Assembly: GCA_001724265.1 (NCBI GenBank) | Contig: MEDY01000408.1 | Location: 1-36,989, forward strand | From: Rhizaria sp. SCN 62-66 | Lineage: Eukaryota; Rhizaria, unplaced | Direction: 5' to 3' | DNA length: 36,989 nt | Part shown: in pieces, positions 1-10,800 of the stretch | Layout: each line of letters starts with the position of its first letter | Position numbering within the stretch: the first letter of the stretch is position 1 | Program-made: the position numbers and the translations under genes | Notes under the pieces: model-generated | What the model was told of the DNA's origin: nothing | The model's database searches: none | The model's input: only the letters and a program-made list of their open reading frames with translations

Positions 1-972
1 GGCCATCTCGAGCTGGGCCTCGAAGTCCTTGATGTGCTCGACGCCGCCGTGGAGCTCGACGAGACGGCCGAGGTCGGCCTTGGGGGCGCGGAGGACCTTG
101 ACCTTGCGGACGAGGACGTTCTGCAGGGGGTAGATGGCCTGGGTCTGCTTCTCAATCTGGCGGCCGATGGTCTCGGTCGAGAGCTTGATGACGAGCTGGG
201 AAATGTCAGAGGCGGCGACCTCCTTGTTGACGATCTCGACCATCTTCTTGCGGATCTGGTAGACCTGGCGGGTCTGGGCGTAAGAAGAGACGCGCTGCTG
301 GTTGGGGCGGCGCTTGGTGGAGGCGGTGGTGAAGACGCGGAGGACGTAGCCGTCAGCGGTCTTGACGTCAGTGAAGGCGTCGATCAGGGTCTGCTTCTTG
401 CGGGCAAGGGAGCGGAGCTTGTCGGTGGTGGTGTCCATGCCGTAGAACGAGGTGAGGCACTGGGAGCCCTGGACGTCGTCAACCTTGAGCTTGAACTTGC
501 GGAAGTCCTCGCCCTTGGGGTTGAGGTCGCCGAGGTTGGACTCGACGACGCGGCCGAGGAGCGACTCGCGTGAAGTGCGCTGGCCAATGGTCTTGGTGGC
601 AGGGGTGATGCCAACGACGCGCTTGACGAAGTAGTTGGGGGCCTTGATGGTGAACCACTCCTTGCGGGTGAAGGGGTCAACACTGTTGGAGTAGGACAAA
701 GCAAGGAAGAGGAAAAGAGATAGAAGGGGTCACACGAGAGAGCGAAGGGAAGATAAGGGGGAGTGAGCTAAGGCTTGTATAGCGAATGCGTCGGACCAAG
801 GGAGAGAGAAATGAAGGAGAGGAAGCGAGGGAATGTGGCGCACTGCGCAGCGACAGACGCAGCGTCTCCATAGAGCGAGAGTCCATGCGGGAGAGAGAGG
901 AACGTACATCTTCTTGTTGCCCTTCTTGCCCTTCTTGTTAGCGCCAGCGCCAGCCTTCTTGTCGATAGCCAT
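1..972 (-). CDS. RPS3A: 40S ribosomal protein S3a (eS1), two exons, 3' end cut by window edge
   Basis: Structural protein of the small cytosolic ribosomal subunit. Exon 1 (972 down to 908) begins with an ATG in a strong context (A at -3, G at +4) and encodes the short Lys/Gly-rich N-terminus typical of eS1 (MAIDKKAG... GNKK). Exon 2 (682 down to 1) joins in phase across a split Ile codon to give KKIVDPFTRKEW, which matches the KKVVDPF(S/T)(K/R)K(E/D)W block of animal and yeast eS1. Other family blocks follow: GRVVESNLGDL at about residues 65-75, DDVQGSQCLTSFYGMD, TDKLRSLARKKQTLIDA, DVKTADGYVLRVF, QIRKKMVEI, and IYPLQNVLVRKVKVLRAPKADLG ending near VELHGG. About 249 residues are visible, against about 260 in the family, so only the tail is missing. 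The joined frame has no stop. Identification is firm; the exact C-terminus is outside the window. Confidence 0.96.
683..907 (-). other. RPS3A: Spliceosomal intron of RPS3A (225 nt, GT-AG)
   Basis: Read on the minus strand, the donor is AT|GTACGT, close to the eukaryotic consensus. The acceptor is a pyrimidine-rich tract ending in CCAACAG at 683-684. Removing 683-907 restores a continuous eS1 frame with the conserved VDPF block immediately after the junction. The position, just after the basic N-terminus, and the need for splicing are both set by homology. This is the only intron in the window that I can demonstrate, and it shows that normal long introns occur in this genome. Confidence 0.93.
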
Positions 973-1678
973 GGTACTGCGAGGGAATGAAAGCAAAAGG
1001 GAAAGGGAGAAAAAAGATGGAAGTGAGCGGGGAGCGGCACAGAGAGCGCAGGGCGAGCGGGGCCGGAGTTCCAGAGAGGGTCTTAGCAGCAGAGTGCGAC
1101 AAGAGCTAGGCTCGAGCCGTAGGGCGAGGTCGCAGCATCTTTCTTGAGCGGAGGACGCGTCCGGGCGTCATGGCCGACAGTCACAACATACATCACAACG
1201 GTTTAGTAGCATTCCTATTCCCCAGGCCGCTATTCACTCGAAAACGAGACGCAGAAAGGGCGCACAGTCGGCCGGCCAGTCGTCGGTCCGGTCCTCCAAG
1301 CGCGGCACCGCCCTGCGGCTTACTTAGATTTCGGGTGCTCACGGTCGCTTCCAAACTTGGTCGGTTCGCAGAAATGCAGCGAGCGAATCGAGCTGGTGAC
1401 GAGAAGAGAATCTTCAATATTGCTGTACGATATCAAGACATCCGTTATTTGTATTTTAAAGCCATGCCAAACCAGGTACTACACGTATAATTGTGAAAAC
1501 GCTATACATCTGCCCCATATGTTAGGCATACCCTAGATATGCGTGTTTTTCAAGACTGGTGAATTCACAGCATTGTTGCCTCTTCCAATCTTTCCATTCA
1601 CGGCGGGTAGACAGGTCTAGCCGCACCTTCCAGACATAGAACCCTAACGAAGCGCTGGCTAAGCCCTTTAGCTGCGAC
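973..1678. promoter_or_regulatory. Divergent spacer between RPS3A and the PQ-loop gene
   Basis: About 700 bases separate the start codons of two genes transcribed away from each other, so both promoters and both 5' leaders should lie here. The half next to RPS3A (about 973-1140) is purine-rich on the plus strand, that is, pyrimidine-rich in the RPS3A leader. A perfect 10-bp palindrome, GGACGCGTCC, lies at 1153-1162. The half next to the transporter is more AT-rich. I see no clear TATA box, RNA gene or credible coding sequence; the short open frames have no recognisable content. The promoter role is inferred from position only. Confidence 0.5.
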
Positions 1679-3826
1679 ATGTCGGCCCCGTGCGCGTGCA
1701 CGCCCCTGGTGAACGCTGCGGGCGAGCCCTACAGCCAGCCCATCGGCACTTGGTTCGGCGACTGCGTCTACTCCACCGACGATTACCTGTCGTTCGCCGC
1801 CGGACTAGTCACCATGGTGCTGTGGATGTTTGCCCAGTTCCCGCAGCTCTGGCTCAACTTCAAGCGCAAACGCGTCGACGCCCTCTCAGCCGGTCTGCTC
1901 GCCACGTGGTTCTTAGGCGATTTCACTAACTATCTAGGCTGCATCCTCACCAACCAGCTCCCCACACAGCGATACACCGCGCTCTACTACACGTGCATCG
2001 ACATCGTCATCCTCTTCCAGTTCTGCTACTACCGCTTCCTTTACAAGCGCTGGTATAGCGCCAGTAGCGGTACTTACCGCGGTTTGCCAGTGAGTGGTTT
2101 GCCAGTGAGTGAGTACAGCAAGCTCTCCTCTGGCCCCGCCCCGTCCATCGCTCTCTGCACCTCCGCTCTCCAGTCAAATTCGACTAACAGCAACAATGCG
2201 AGCAATATCAGCGCTGGCGGGCTGACAGGCGCCAGCAGCAGTGAAACAAGTCCTTTACTCGGCGTCACCATGAACAACAGCGGCGATGCGTCGACTGCAA
2301 GGGCTGGCAAGACGAACAACAACGCTAACAACAACGCTGGCTGGAACAACATGGCTATCGCCGGCAACGCCAAGGCGCACCGGACCGCGCGACTCGCGGG
2401 CCTCTCCATCCCGTCCCTCTCCGTCGCCATGGCAACCACCACGCACAGCAATCTGAGCAATAGTACCGGCGGCGACTGCAGCTGTGATGAGAACAGCGGC
2501 CGGCTATCAGCGTTTCCCATGATGCCCTACGGCCCCAGCTCAGCGCCGCCGTCGCCGTCGCTTGGCCCGCGGGCGGCGCTGCCCCCCGCAACGCCCCTCG
2601 ATATCGACGGCGGTGACGACGATGACGACGGCGAGGACGAGGACGAGGACCGTGGCAACAGCAGCGGCTACGGCAGCGCTCGTGGCTCAGTCCCCGTCGC
2701 CGCTGGCGCTGGCACTGGCGCTGGCGCTGGTCGAGGCCCGTCGTCGCGGGCAAAGACCTTGCTGTCTGCGGCGGCGCTTTTCACCCTCACTTTCTCTCTC
2801 TCGTCATCGCTTTACGCAGCGACAACAACTGAGCCGGCGCTTTCTCACAGCGGGGCGAGTTACCACACTGCTGCGACAACCACCACCAGTGCCGGTGCCA
2901 GCGCAGGCGCAAGCGCAAGCGCCAGTGCGAGTGCGAGTACGGCGGCGGCAGCTTGGCTCGAGTTTGCAACAGAGTCACCGCCGCCGCTGCTGCTCGTGCC
3001 CAGCTCGAGCCGCAAACTCCTGCTCGCAGCCACTGACCACCCGACTGCCACTGCCAGTGATGCTGTTGCTGTTACTGACTCGACGTCAGTCGCTGACCAC
3101 GCCTACGAGGCCGCGTTCGTCTCTGGCTATGCTCCAGGCTCCAGCTCAGTCTCAGGCTCCGGCTCGAGCTCGAGCTCTAGCGCGGAAGGTGCAGTCCCTC
3201 CAGTGCATCCGCCTCCGTCGTCTCCGTCGTCGTTGGCGTTGTCGCCGTTCATAGCGTCTGCCTCACCCCTCGGCCCCCGGTCCTGCCGCGCCGAGGGCCC
3301 CGCCCCCGGCTCAACCCTCGCGCGCCTTGGTCCCTTCGTCGCATGGATCAGCGGTCTATCCTATCTCCTCTCGCGGACGCCGCAGATCGCGCACATGCTC
3401 GCCCGCGGCCGCCGCGGCGCGCGCGGACTGGCGCCACAGATGTTCTTCACGGCCTTCACCGCAAACGGGCTCTATGGACTGTCAGTGCTTCTGCGGAAGC
3501 CGCGGATTGATGGGGAGTTTTGGCGGGCGACGTTTCCGTTCATTCTCGGCAGCGTCGGCACAATGGTGTTTGATTTCGTCATTTTGTGCATTATTTTTAG
3601 GCTCAGGCTCACAGCGCCGGCCAAACGCAGTGCTCTTGGCGTGAACTCAGACGGCACCACTGACAACAACAGCTGCAATAACAACAGCGTTGATGCAGAG
3701 TGCAACGGCAGTGATGTTGAGTCAGTGATGAGCTCCACTGCCGGCTCCCCCGCTCTTGCAGCCGCTCTCGTGCCTTCAGACTCGACTCCAGCTTCGACCG
3801 CAGCTAACTCGCAGACACAGCTATGA
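1679..3826 (+). CDS. PQ-loop transporter of the SLC66A1/Ypq lysosomal cationic amino acid family
   Basis: A 715-residue membrane protein ending in TGA. The first half-repeat (about residues 38-125) has PQ at 55-56, then FLGDFTNYLG and NQLPTQRYTALYY, and corresponds closely to human PQLC2 (DQLPLQTYTAVYY). The second half (about 550-655) has SRTPQIAHML with PQ at 568-569, NGLYGLSVLLRKP and FPFILGSVG, again as in PQLC2. A hydrophobic linker helix lies at about 361-382, giving the expected seven-helix layout. Members export cationic amino acids from lysosomes or vacuoles; that substrate is inferred from the family. Unusually, about 220 residues rich in Ser/Asn and acidic residues separate helices 3 and 4, and about 165 Ala/Ser-rich residues separate helices 4 and 5. 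Family members are normally about 290-400 residues. An acidic dileucine motif, E189-TSP-LL194, sits in the loop predicted to face the cytosol and fits lysosomal sorting. The loops contain a 15-bp duplication and an Asp/Glu run. Unspliced introns in the loops cannot be excluded, but the frame is open and helix 4 is retained. Confidence 0.9.
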   Translation: MSAPCACTPLVNAAGEPYSQPIGTWFGDCVYSTDDYLSFAAGLVTMVLWMFAQFPQLWLNFKRKRVDALSAGLLATWFLGDFTNYLGCILTNQLPTQRYTALYYTCIDIVILFQFCYYRFLYKRWYSASSGTYRGLPVSGLPVSEYSKLSSGPAPSIALCTSALQSNSTNSNNASNISAGGLTGASSSETSPLLGVTMNNSGDASTARAGKTNNNANNNAGWNNMAIAGNAKAHRTARLAGLSIPSLSVAMATTTHSNLSNSTGGDCSCDENSGRLSAFPMMPYGPSSAPPSPSLGPRAALPPATPLDIDGGDDDDDGEDEDEDRGNSSGYGSARGSVPVAAGAGTGAGAGRGPSSRAKTLLSAAALFTLTFSLSSSLYAATTTEPALSHSGASYHTAATTTTSAGASAGASASASASASTAAAAWLEFATESPPPLLLVPSSSRKLLLAATDHPTATASDAVAVTDSTSVADHAYEAAFVSGYAPGSSSVSGSGSSSSSSAEGAVPPVHPPPSSPSSLALSPFIASASPLGPRSCRAEGPAPGSTLARLGPFVAWISGLSYLLSRTPQIAHMLARGRRGARGLAPQMFFTAFTANGLYGLSVLLRKPRIDGEFWRATFPFILGSVGTMVFDFVILCIIFRLRLTAPAKRSALGVNSDGTTDNNSCNNNSVDAECNGSDVESVMSSTAGSPALAAALVPSDSTPASTAANSQTQL
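2081..2110 (+). repeat. Perfect 15-bp tandem duplication within the PQ-loop gene
   Basis: Two adjacent identical copies of GGTTTGCCAGTGAGT (2081-2095 and 2096-2110) encode GLPVS twice at the start of the long loop after helix 3. The length is a multiple of three, so the frame is kept. Identical copies suggest a recent slippage event. Each copy contains GTGAGT, which resembles a splice donor. Confidence 0.9.
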
Positions 3827-4779
3827 GATGAAACTCTCTGGAGTACTCAGCCTGTTTGTACATGTACAGCACTCGCGGTTGACAGTGCTGCGTGGTAGCC
3901 ACCAAATTTATACGCTATATAGCATTTCGTTTTTATATTAGAAGTTGAGTAATCGAGAATAAATCTACTCTATGTCAGCAAGCCTCGCTTGAGGTTATGC
4001 TTTTGGTGTTTTCACCGACAACTTAATTTTCTGTTCTCCTCGCATATTTACATGTAATCAGCTCATATGAATTCATTGCTGTGATGAAGTCAATATCTTC
4101 TATGTTACTCGATATTGCCAAAATATAAATAAAAAACACGTTTGTTGCTATGTGGATCTATTACACACACGCGTTGCTTGCTTTTAGTGGAGGGAATGAC
4201 TGGACCAGTCTGAATACAGTGGAACAGGACCATGCCCTCAGTCCAGTGTGGCCACAATAAAAAGGAGACCATCAAAGAAATTGAGGAGTCCCATACGCGT
4301 TCGGGAAACAGGTTTCGACTTCTCACAGAGCAATATTTGAACTTTTAAGGGACGGAAATTGTGTAAAACTAATTTGAGATCTTCTGATTTTCTCCGTAGA
4401 TTTCGAATTTTGTCAATATTTACGGCCACCCTAGCCCCCCAGCCTCACCAACGATACTCACCTTGTTCCTCTTTTGCGTAGACTACACACGCGTGGAGTC
4501 TGTCTGTCAGCACATTCAGACAAATTAACGCGTTGTTTTCTGTATTTTCAGCGGCGTACCTGTTCAATCCACACGGTTCCTCGCGCTCATTGGCTCGTTT
4601 TCTTGCCCGGTCATCCTCGGCTAACGCTCCTGCCCTGCAACCGAGTCGCCTCCTCCTTTTATCAGCCGTCCTCTGCGACACCCACTGTTCTCTCAATCCG
4701 CGGTTTGACTGTCGTATTTTGACCGCACCCGTTCCCCGTGCGATCTGTAGTGTCGGCGCATCAACACAGGCTCTCTGCC
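3827..4779 (+). other. Spacer: 3' UTR of the PQ-loop gene and 5' region of the giant gene
   Basis: This stretch is AT-rich up to about 4440 and more balanced after that. AATAAA hexamers occur at 3958-3963, 4128-4133 and 4256-4261. The first lies about 130 bases after the TGA and is the best candidate for the poly(A) signal of the transporter. The part from about 4440 to 4779 should hold the promoter and leader of the giant gene. I found no RNA gene or convincing open frame here. Confidence 0.6.
3958..3963 (+). terminator. Candidate poly(A) signal AATAAA for the PQ-loop gene
   Basis: Canonical hexamer about 130 bases downstream of the TGA stop, within AT-rich sequence. Two further copies lie at 4128 and 4256. 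I assigned it by motif and position; cleavage-site data would decide. Confidence 0.5.
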
Positions 4780-4857
4780 ATGATACAACGCCACCCCGCG
4801 CTGTACGCGTCCGCTGTGGCTTTGCTGCTCTGGACGTTGCTGGGCCTCGTCTTTGCG
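4780..4857 (+). other. Signal peptide of the giant protein
   Basis: Codons 1-26. A short basic N-region (MIQRH) is followed by a Leu/Ala/Val-rich core (VALLLWTLLGLVF) and a small-residue cleavage site, VFA|APH. The ATG at 4780 is the only in-frame ATG that gives a signal peptide upstream of the TAG. A cysteine-bearing extracellular protein of this kind needs one, which is why this start is preferred over 5128. Confidence 0.85.
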
Positions 4858-7800
4858 GCCCCACACACACAGTTTGCATTCACATTCCCTGCAACTTATG
4901 TTCCAAGTCTCTCAAAATCGACTAAGACTATCACCGTCAAAACAACGATTACTGCCGATGTTCCTAACAGCATCCCTGGAAATGAGACTGCCTCGACGTA
5001 CTTCACCTTCGTTTGCGACCACCCCGCGATCATCAGCGTCACGCCCGATAGCGGCGGACCCTCTGGTTCGTCAGTAACCACCATCTCTGGCGTTTAGTAC
5101 GGTCGTAGCGGCTCGAACCAGAATGATATGTACGGTTCCACCAAGGCGCTGACTGCGACGTTCGTTCTCGATCTCTTTACCGTTGCACCCGTCTACTCCA
5201 CTGCAGCTTCAGGCTACAGTCTCCCGGCTGGGCTGTGCGTCAGTCTACAGCATAACATGGCTGAAGAGCGCAACCGCGCAGAGACACCGCAGACACCCCT
5301 CACAGTCGCTCCCTCGTGGTCCACGAGCCCTTTGCTCACCGCCTCACGCGATGTCACTTCGACTGCAAACCAGGGCGTGTTTGACTTTACAAACAAGGTA
5401 CTGACATCGTCAATGACGTTTACCTCGGACCACCCGTATCCGGTTTTGGGCGGTTACATTGAAATGCGCACCGCCTCCGGTCAATGCACCAACAGCAAGC
5501 TCGACTTGATGACGCTTAATGTTGACGCCTCGACGCCAGGTTTCATGCTCCACGCGAATCGCACGACGACTAAGGTGTTTTTCGAGGCCATGACAGACTT
5601 TGTTCCTGTTGATGGCGGTATCAAACTTGTAGTAGACAATATTAGTTTCAGCACAACCAGCTCTGTGGCCTCGAACAACCTCAAACAGTGTTTCAATGTC
5701 ATGCTCATTGGTGCCAATGATTCTACGCTGCACTCAACGACGCTGCCACTGTCAAGCACGCCGGTGTCGGTGCCCCTGACTGCCCCTGAGTTAAGGGTTG
5801 CGACAGCGCACACCGAGATGCCCCTGACGTCTTACTGGATTGACACATACTTTAACCACAACAAGTCGCCGGCCGTTAACGTTGTACTCACGATGAAGTC
5901 GGACGCGACAACCTGCCGCCAGACGCTGCGACCGTCATCATCCGTACCCGTGGAATTCACACCGCTCTATGTTAAGAGGGCTTTTGTGCGAGATGTCAAC
6001 GATACCATGGGCTGCACCGTGACTTACGACGGTGCAAGCCGCATTGACGCGTGGATGGTGTCGTCGTTCGTGCCCATTCGATTCCTAATTAGCTGCAGTT
6101 CAGCAGGCGGCGCGGAATGGATCCGGCTGCGCATCAAAGGAGTGATGACTGAGACAACACCAATTCCGGCTTCGTGCTGGACACTTGAAAGCTCAAGTTC
6201 ACTCACAACATATTCGTCTGTCGCCACTACTGCGTCGGCGGCGTGGGTTGTCAACCCGACTCCAACGTATGCATTCACGCAGTCCTCCACATCTACATCT
6301 TATCGCTTTGCGTGGAGCATATCCTCCCAGTCCACAAACGCTCAGCTGACATTTCTCTCTAGTAACAGCTTATCCCATTGCCCTCTGTCTGATCCTGTCA
6401 AATCTAACGCGGTTGCCTCTTCATCTCCTGTCAGTTTTACCTCCTCCAGTTCAGGAAAGCAAAGCACCCCTGGAATTTTTGTGGCGTTTCAAGGTACACC
6501 CTCAACGTCACTGAGTGCATATTTTGACGTGTTAAAGTCTTATTTTACCGATTTCGCAACGAAATTCCCTGCGTCCTGTACACAAGCCACGCTGCTTTTT
6601 GGATCAACAATTCCTCTGCAAGTGACAACATTTCCTTCCGATTTTGATATTGCAATTACCCGCACCAACACGACGAACGTTGATGTGATCTATGAAGCTT
6701 ACGGTTTTAATCGAACCAGTTTCACAAATCCCTGGGAAGTTGACATTAAAGCCCGTGTCTCAATTCTTAACTTCACGGCTGCCACGACGCAAGCCGATGC
6801 AGGAGACAACCGCAGGTATACTCATCGTGTTGAAGATGAATGTCCTGCATGGAGCCCCACCAATGGTCCTCACGCCATCTCTGTCCCTAGCTGTGCTGCT
6901 CCAGTAACTCAGGGCCGCGACCTTTATTCCACATGTACTTCTAGCCCGGCAGGTGCCAACGTGACAAGCGTATCATATGTGCTATCGGGACCATATGCCG
7001 CTCCTCTTACGACTCGACACGACTGTTTTCGTGTTATATCTCAAAAGGGTGTGGCAACTGTCAGCACAACACATTCCGTTGGTGAAACTTTGTATTCTTT
7101 TGCGGCCAATTCAGCTAAGGCAAATGTTGGTTCAAGAATCGTTTCTTACAAACTCAACTCTTTCTCAACATCTACATCCGAATTCACGATGAAGCTCGGA
7201 TTTTTGATCCTGCCAGTGTACACCTTTTCAAGTGTCTCGTTCATTATCAACAAGGGAGGAAACAATTATTCTTGGTCTTCGACCGTCAACCTTGATGCAG
7301 CATCCGTCGCTCACTGGGGGCGTGTGCAGCAATCGAACGTTTGTAGTTCAGCAATGGACAGTGGGCAAGTCAAAGTCACTTGCACTCTTACCGTTCCTTC
7401 TAGCTCGTATATCGCATCGCCAATTGGCTTTGTTATTAACTCCCTGATTGTGCCTTACTCTCTAATTAGCTCTGGCTCGCTGCCTGACAGCGCATTAAGC
7501 ATGTCAAACACAGTTGCATATACCGGTACTAGTCTTTCCATGCCAGAAACCCAGCCCGACGTCTTTGACCACGCCCTGCTGATGAATTACGCCTATACTA
7601 CCAAAACGGCCACCACGCGCGTGCGCGCAACGCTTAAGTTTCAGCTCTACCGAAAGATTCCCAGCTCAAGTACTGTCCGTTTCACCTGGTCTGTCGTGCC
7701 CGGTTGCGGCGGCGTGCGTGAGCTGGCTGAGTGGGCCGCCACTGCATCTTGCACATCGACTATTTCCTCTGATGGATACAGCGCGCAACTGGCGTGCCCG

Positions 7801-10800
7801 ACGGTGACGCCGACGATGACGACACCGTATCCCATCGTCGAGGCATTGATTGAACTGGTCTACTTTCCGATCAAGGTCACTGCGCTGCTAGACACAAAGT
7901 GCGTCTCAGCATACGTAGAGTTCTTGAACGGCGCGACGACAACCTTTACCTCAAGCTCAATTTCGCCAATGGAAGTTTACGCGTCGACGACTGGTAAGTT
8001 GCTTAGTCCGATGCGTTTCTACGTGCGATCTGAGGCCTACAGCGCCGTGGTCGGGTCAGTCACGAATGGGACATTTACGATTCGCTACCATGTGCGGTAT
8101 ACGCTTTCTACGTACCGTGACACGGCTTTTGCCGCGCGCACTCTCACGGTCTCAGCATGCGCGTCACCCTCACCAGTTTCGTTTCAGCAAGGTACTCTTG
8201 AGCCGACATCGTCCGGCTCGACGGACACGGCAGATGGCGCGTTTACTTGCACAGATGTGACGGCGCCGATTGTTGGTTCAGGCTTAAAGATTAACATTAA
8301 CGGCTGTCAAGAAGATGTAGCGCCCAATCCAGTAAACTTCGGCCAAACTGCGCAGCGCTGGGTTATTGCGGATGGTGTTTTGCTGAACAACAAGACTGCA
8401 ACGTCGGCATGCCTCCAAGTCACAAACACAGAAGGGTCAACGGATACTTTAAATACTGAAAACGCATCGCTCGATTTTGCACAAACGCGCAATGCAATGC
8501 AGTATGATTTGACCGCAATTAATCGCGTCACGGTTATGGGCGCCGATCTCTACGGCACTGACGCTATGTACTATTATAACGTCAAGATGACAGTGTACTT
8601 GCTGCAGGAAATTCCCGCCGGCGAACCCGTCTACTTCACGATTAAGATGTCCAGTAGTCCCCAGTGCACAACTTACTTTGCCAACGGTATCCCCGCCAGT
8701 GCAAAGCGACCCATGACGTCAAGCTGGGGCTTGTCGATGACAGACTCGTGCACGGAGGAAGGCTTCTTGTCTGACGGCCGCCGCGTCATCAAGTGTCCTC
8801 ACCCCGGTGCGGGGCTTAATCACAACGCTTACTGGATCAATATTCCCACGTTGTTTAAGAATACTCAAGTGACTGCGACTGCGCCCAAAGAATGCTTCCT
8901 TGTCACAATGTCTAACATGAACTTGCTCTCGTCCAATCCACGCGATGACGTTGCTCTCAACGCAGTTGGCACACACCCGATCGATTTGGCTGTACGCATC
9001 AAGGCAAAGAAGGTGATCGGTGACTGGGACAACACCGATGCGAGTTTGCCGAGTCCGTGGATCCATGTCACGCGCGCTGATCTTGCGCTTTCGACGCACG
9101 AGGCAATCGACGCAGAGGGATCCGTTGCGTTTGACGTTAAGTACACCGGCGGCCAAACTAATTGTCCTGCTGGTGCGTTCGAGTTTGTCGGAGGTGCTAC
9201 GCTGACGCCCCTTGACAGTGGCACAGAAATCACCGCAGTGAACTCAACCAACGGTGGTGATTTTGCCTGTGGCACTTCCGTAAATGTGACCCATCTTACT
9301 GTCAGTTGCAATGCCACAAACGCGGTACCGGTAGGCAAAACGCATATCATGTCTCTGCGGAATGCCTTTCGTTTTCTCTATAGCACTTCGTATTTCCACC
9401 CAGCAATCTCTCAAGACTGTTTTGAAATCACAGCCTATCCAATATTAGGATCTCCAGTCCTTACGGAGCCCACCGAGTTAATGGATCTGTATGAGGACCT
9501 GCTCACCGGTCATGCGCAGTACGAGTTCTTGCCGTTACACGTTTCTAAAAGGCTTCTCTCCGCGTTGCCAACGAGTGAGAACCCGGCGGCGTTTAAAGAA
9601 ATCCACACGTTTGAGGTTCATCTTTTTGCCCACACGTTTTCATACCTCAACCTGTCGGCATTGTCACACAATGTCTCGTTTGACGTGTCTAGCAGCTCAG
9701 TTCTTTTCCCCAGCGTCTCGCTGGTCGCAATCCCAAGCTCAACATGGATCTGTGGGGGATCTTCTATCGCAAATGACACCCTCGGTGTCACGTGTCCACA
9801 GGCCATTCAGCCGTCTGCCACCCTCTACAGCCCAATGCGCTTCCGCTTTGAGGGTCCCGTTACGCCGTACGGCTCGGCGTGGCCTCGCTTTCCGAACAGC
9901 GTGATTAAGCTCGACAACGTAGTGTCTGCGCGCACGAACGATATTCTTGCTATCAACTCCGAGAATAAGTTCGATGTTCTTGTGGTCGCCGACAACGCCG
10001 TGCTGGAAAGCTCCTGGGATGCCGTGACTTCGAGCGCAGACCTGCGCTGGCGCATGTACTTCCACGCATCATACGACATCGCCAAGCTTAGCGTTAATAT
10101 CAGCAAGTTGTGTGCGCTGCGATTTGGCGAGTTGACTACGGTGTCCGGCAGCAACACCAACACTGGCAACAACGTAATCCCCACAGGCAGTTCGTCGATG
10201 TGGGATTTAATGATAAGTGGTTTTGAGTTCCCGGACACGAACCCTCTTTCCGCCATGACTACCACGCCCTACGATTTGCCTATGACGCCGTACGTTGAGT
10301 TCACTGTGATGGGTCTTGCGTCGGCCACGTTTAGCTCAAACGAAAACCGCGAGATTGATGCCTCGTGCTTTTCCTTTATTGCCGTTCCCAGTTTAGCTGT
10401 CTTTTCTTCGTGGACTGGTACGACAAATAACGTGGACATGACTGGCGATGCCGTCACCGGCTCGTTGCAAGACAACATTTTCGACGTGTCGGCGGATTTG
10501 CTTGACCATGTGATGACAGATGCAGCAAGGTTCACGAGCGTGATGGACGTGCTGGTGTTGCCCCGCTTTGACTACTCAGCTGAGGTTGCCAGCTTCACTA
10601 TTCAGCTCACTGCCCACTGTCGAGGTGCTCTTACGTTCGTCTCCCCTGCACATTCCGCATCGCCCCCAGCGACTGGCGAGGATCCGAACGCACATTTATG
10701 GGGAGTTAACCTTCTCAATACTTCATCCTCGATGATTGAGCTCACGTGCAGTTTGGACCCGTGTCTTGAAAAAGATAAGTTCCTGCGCTTCCGCATCAGC

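Noticed and set aside
1641-1647. ACCCTAA telomere-like heptamer
   Set aside because: Single copy; chance occurrence.
2355-2753. Arg-rich minus-strand open frame
   Set aside because: Shadow of the Ala/Gly/Asp-rich loop of the PQ-loop gene.
4738-4779. GTG start upstream of the giant gene
   Set aside because: Same reason; the ATG at 4780 gives a typical signal peptide and good context.
5074-5097. 24-nt in-phase GT-AG intron that would remove the first TAG
   Set aside because: Very short compared with the proven 225-nt intron, and the same explanation fails at 35474, which has no aligned donor nearby. Kept as an alternative to test.
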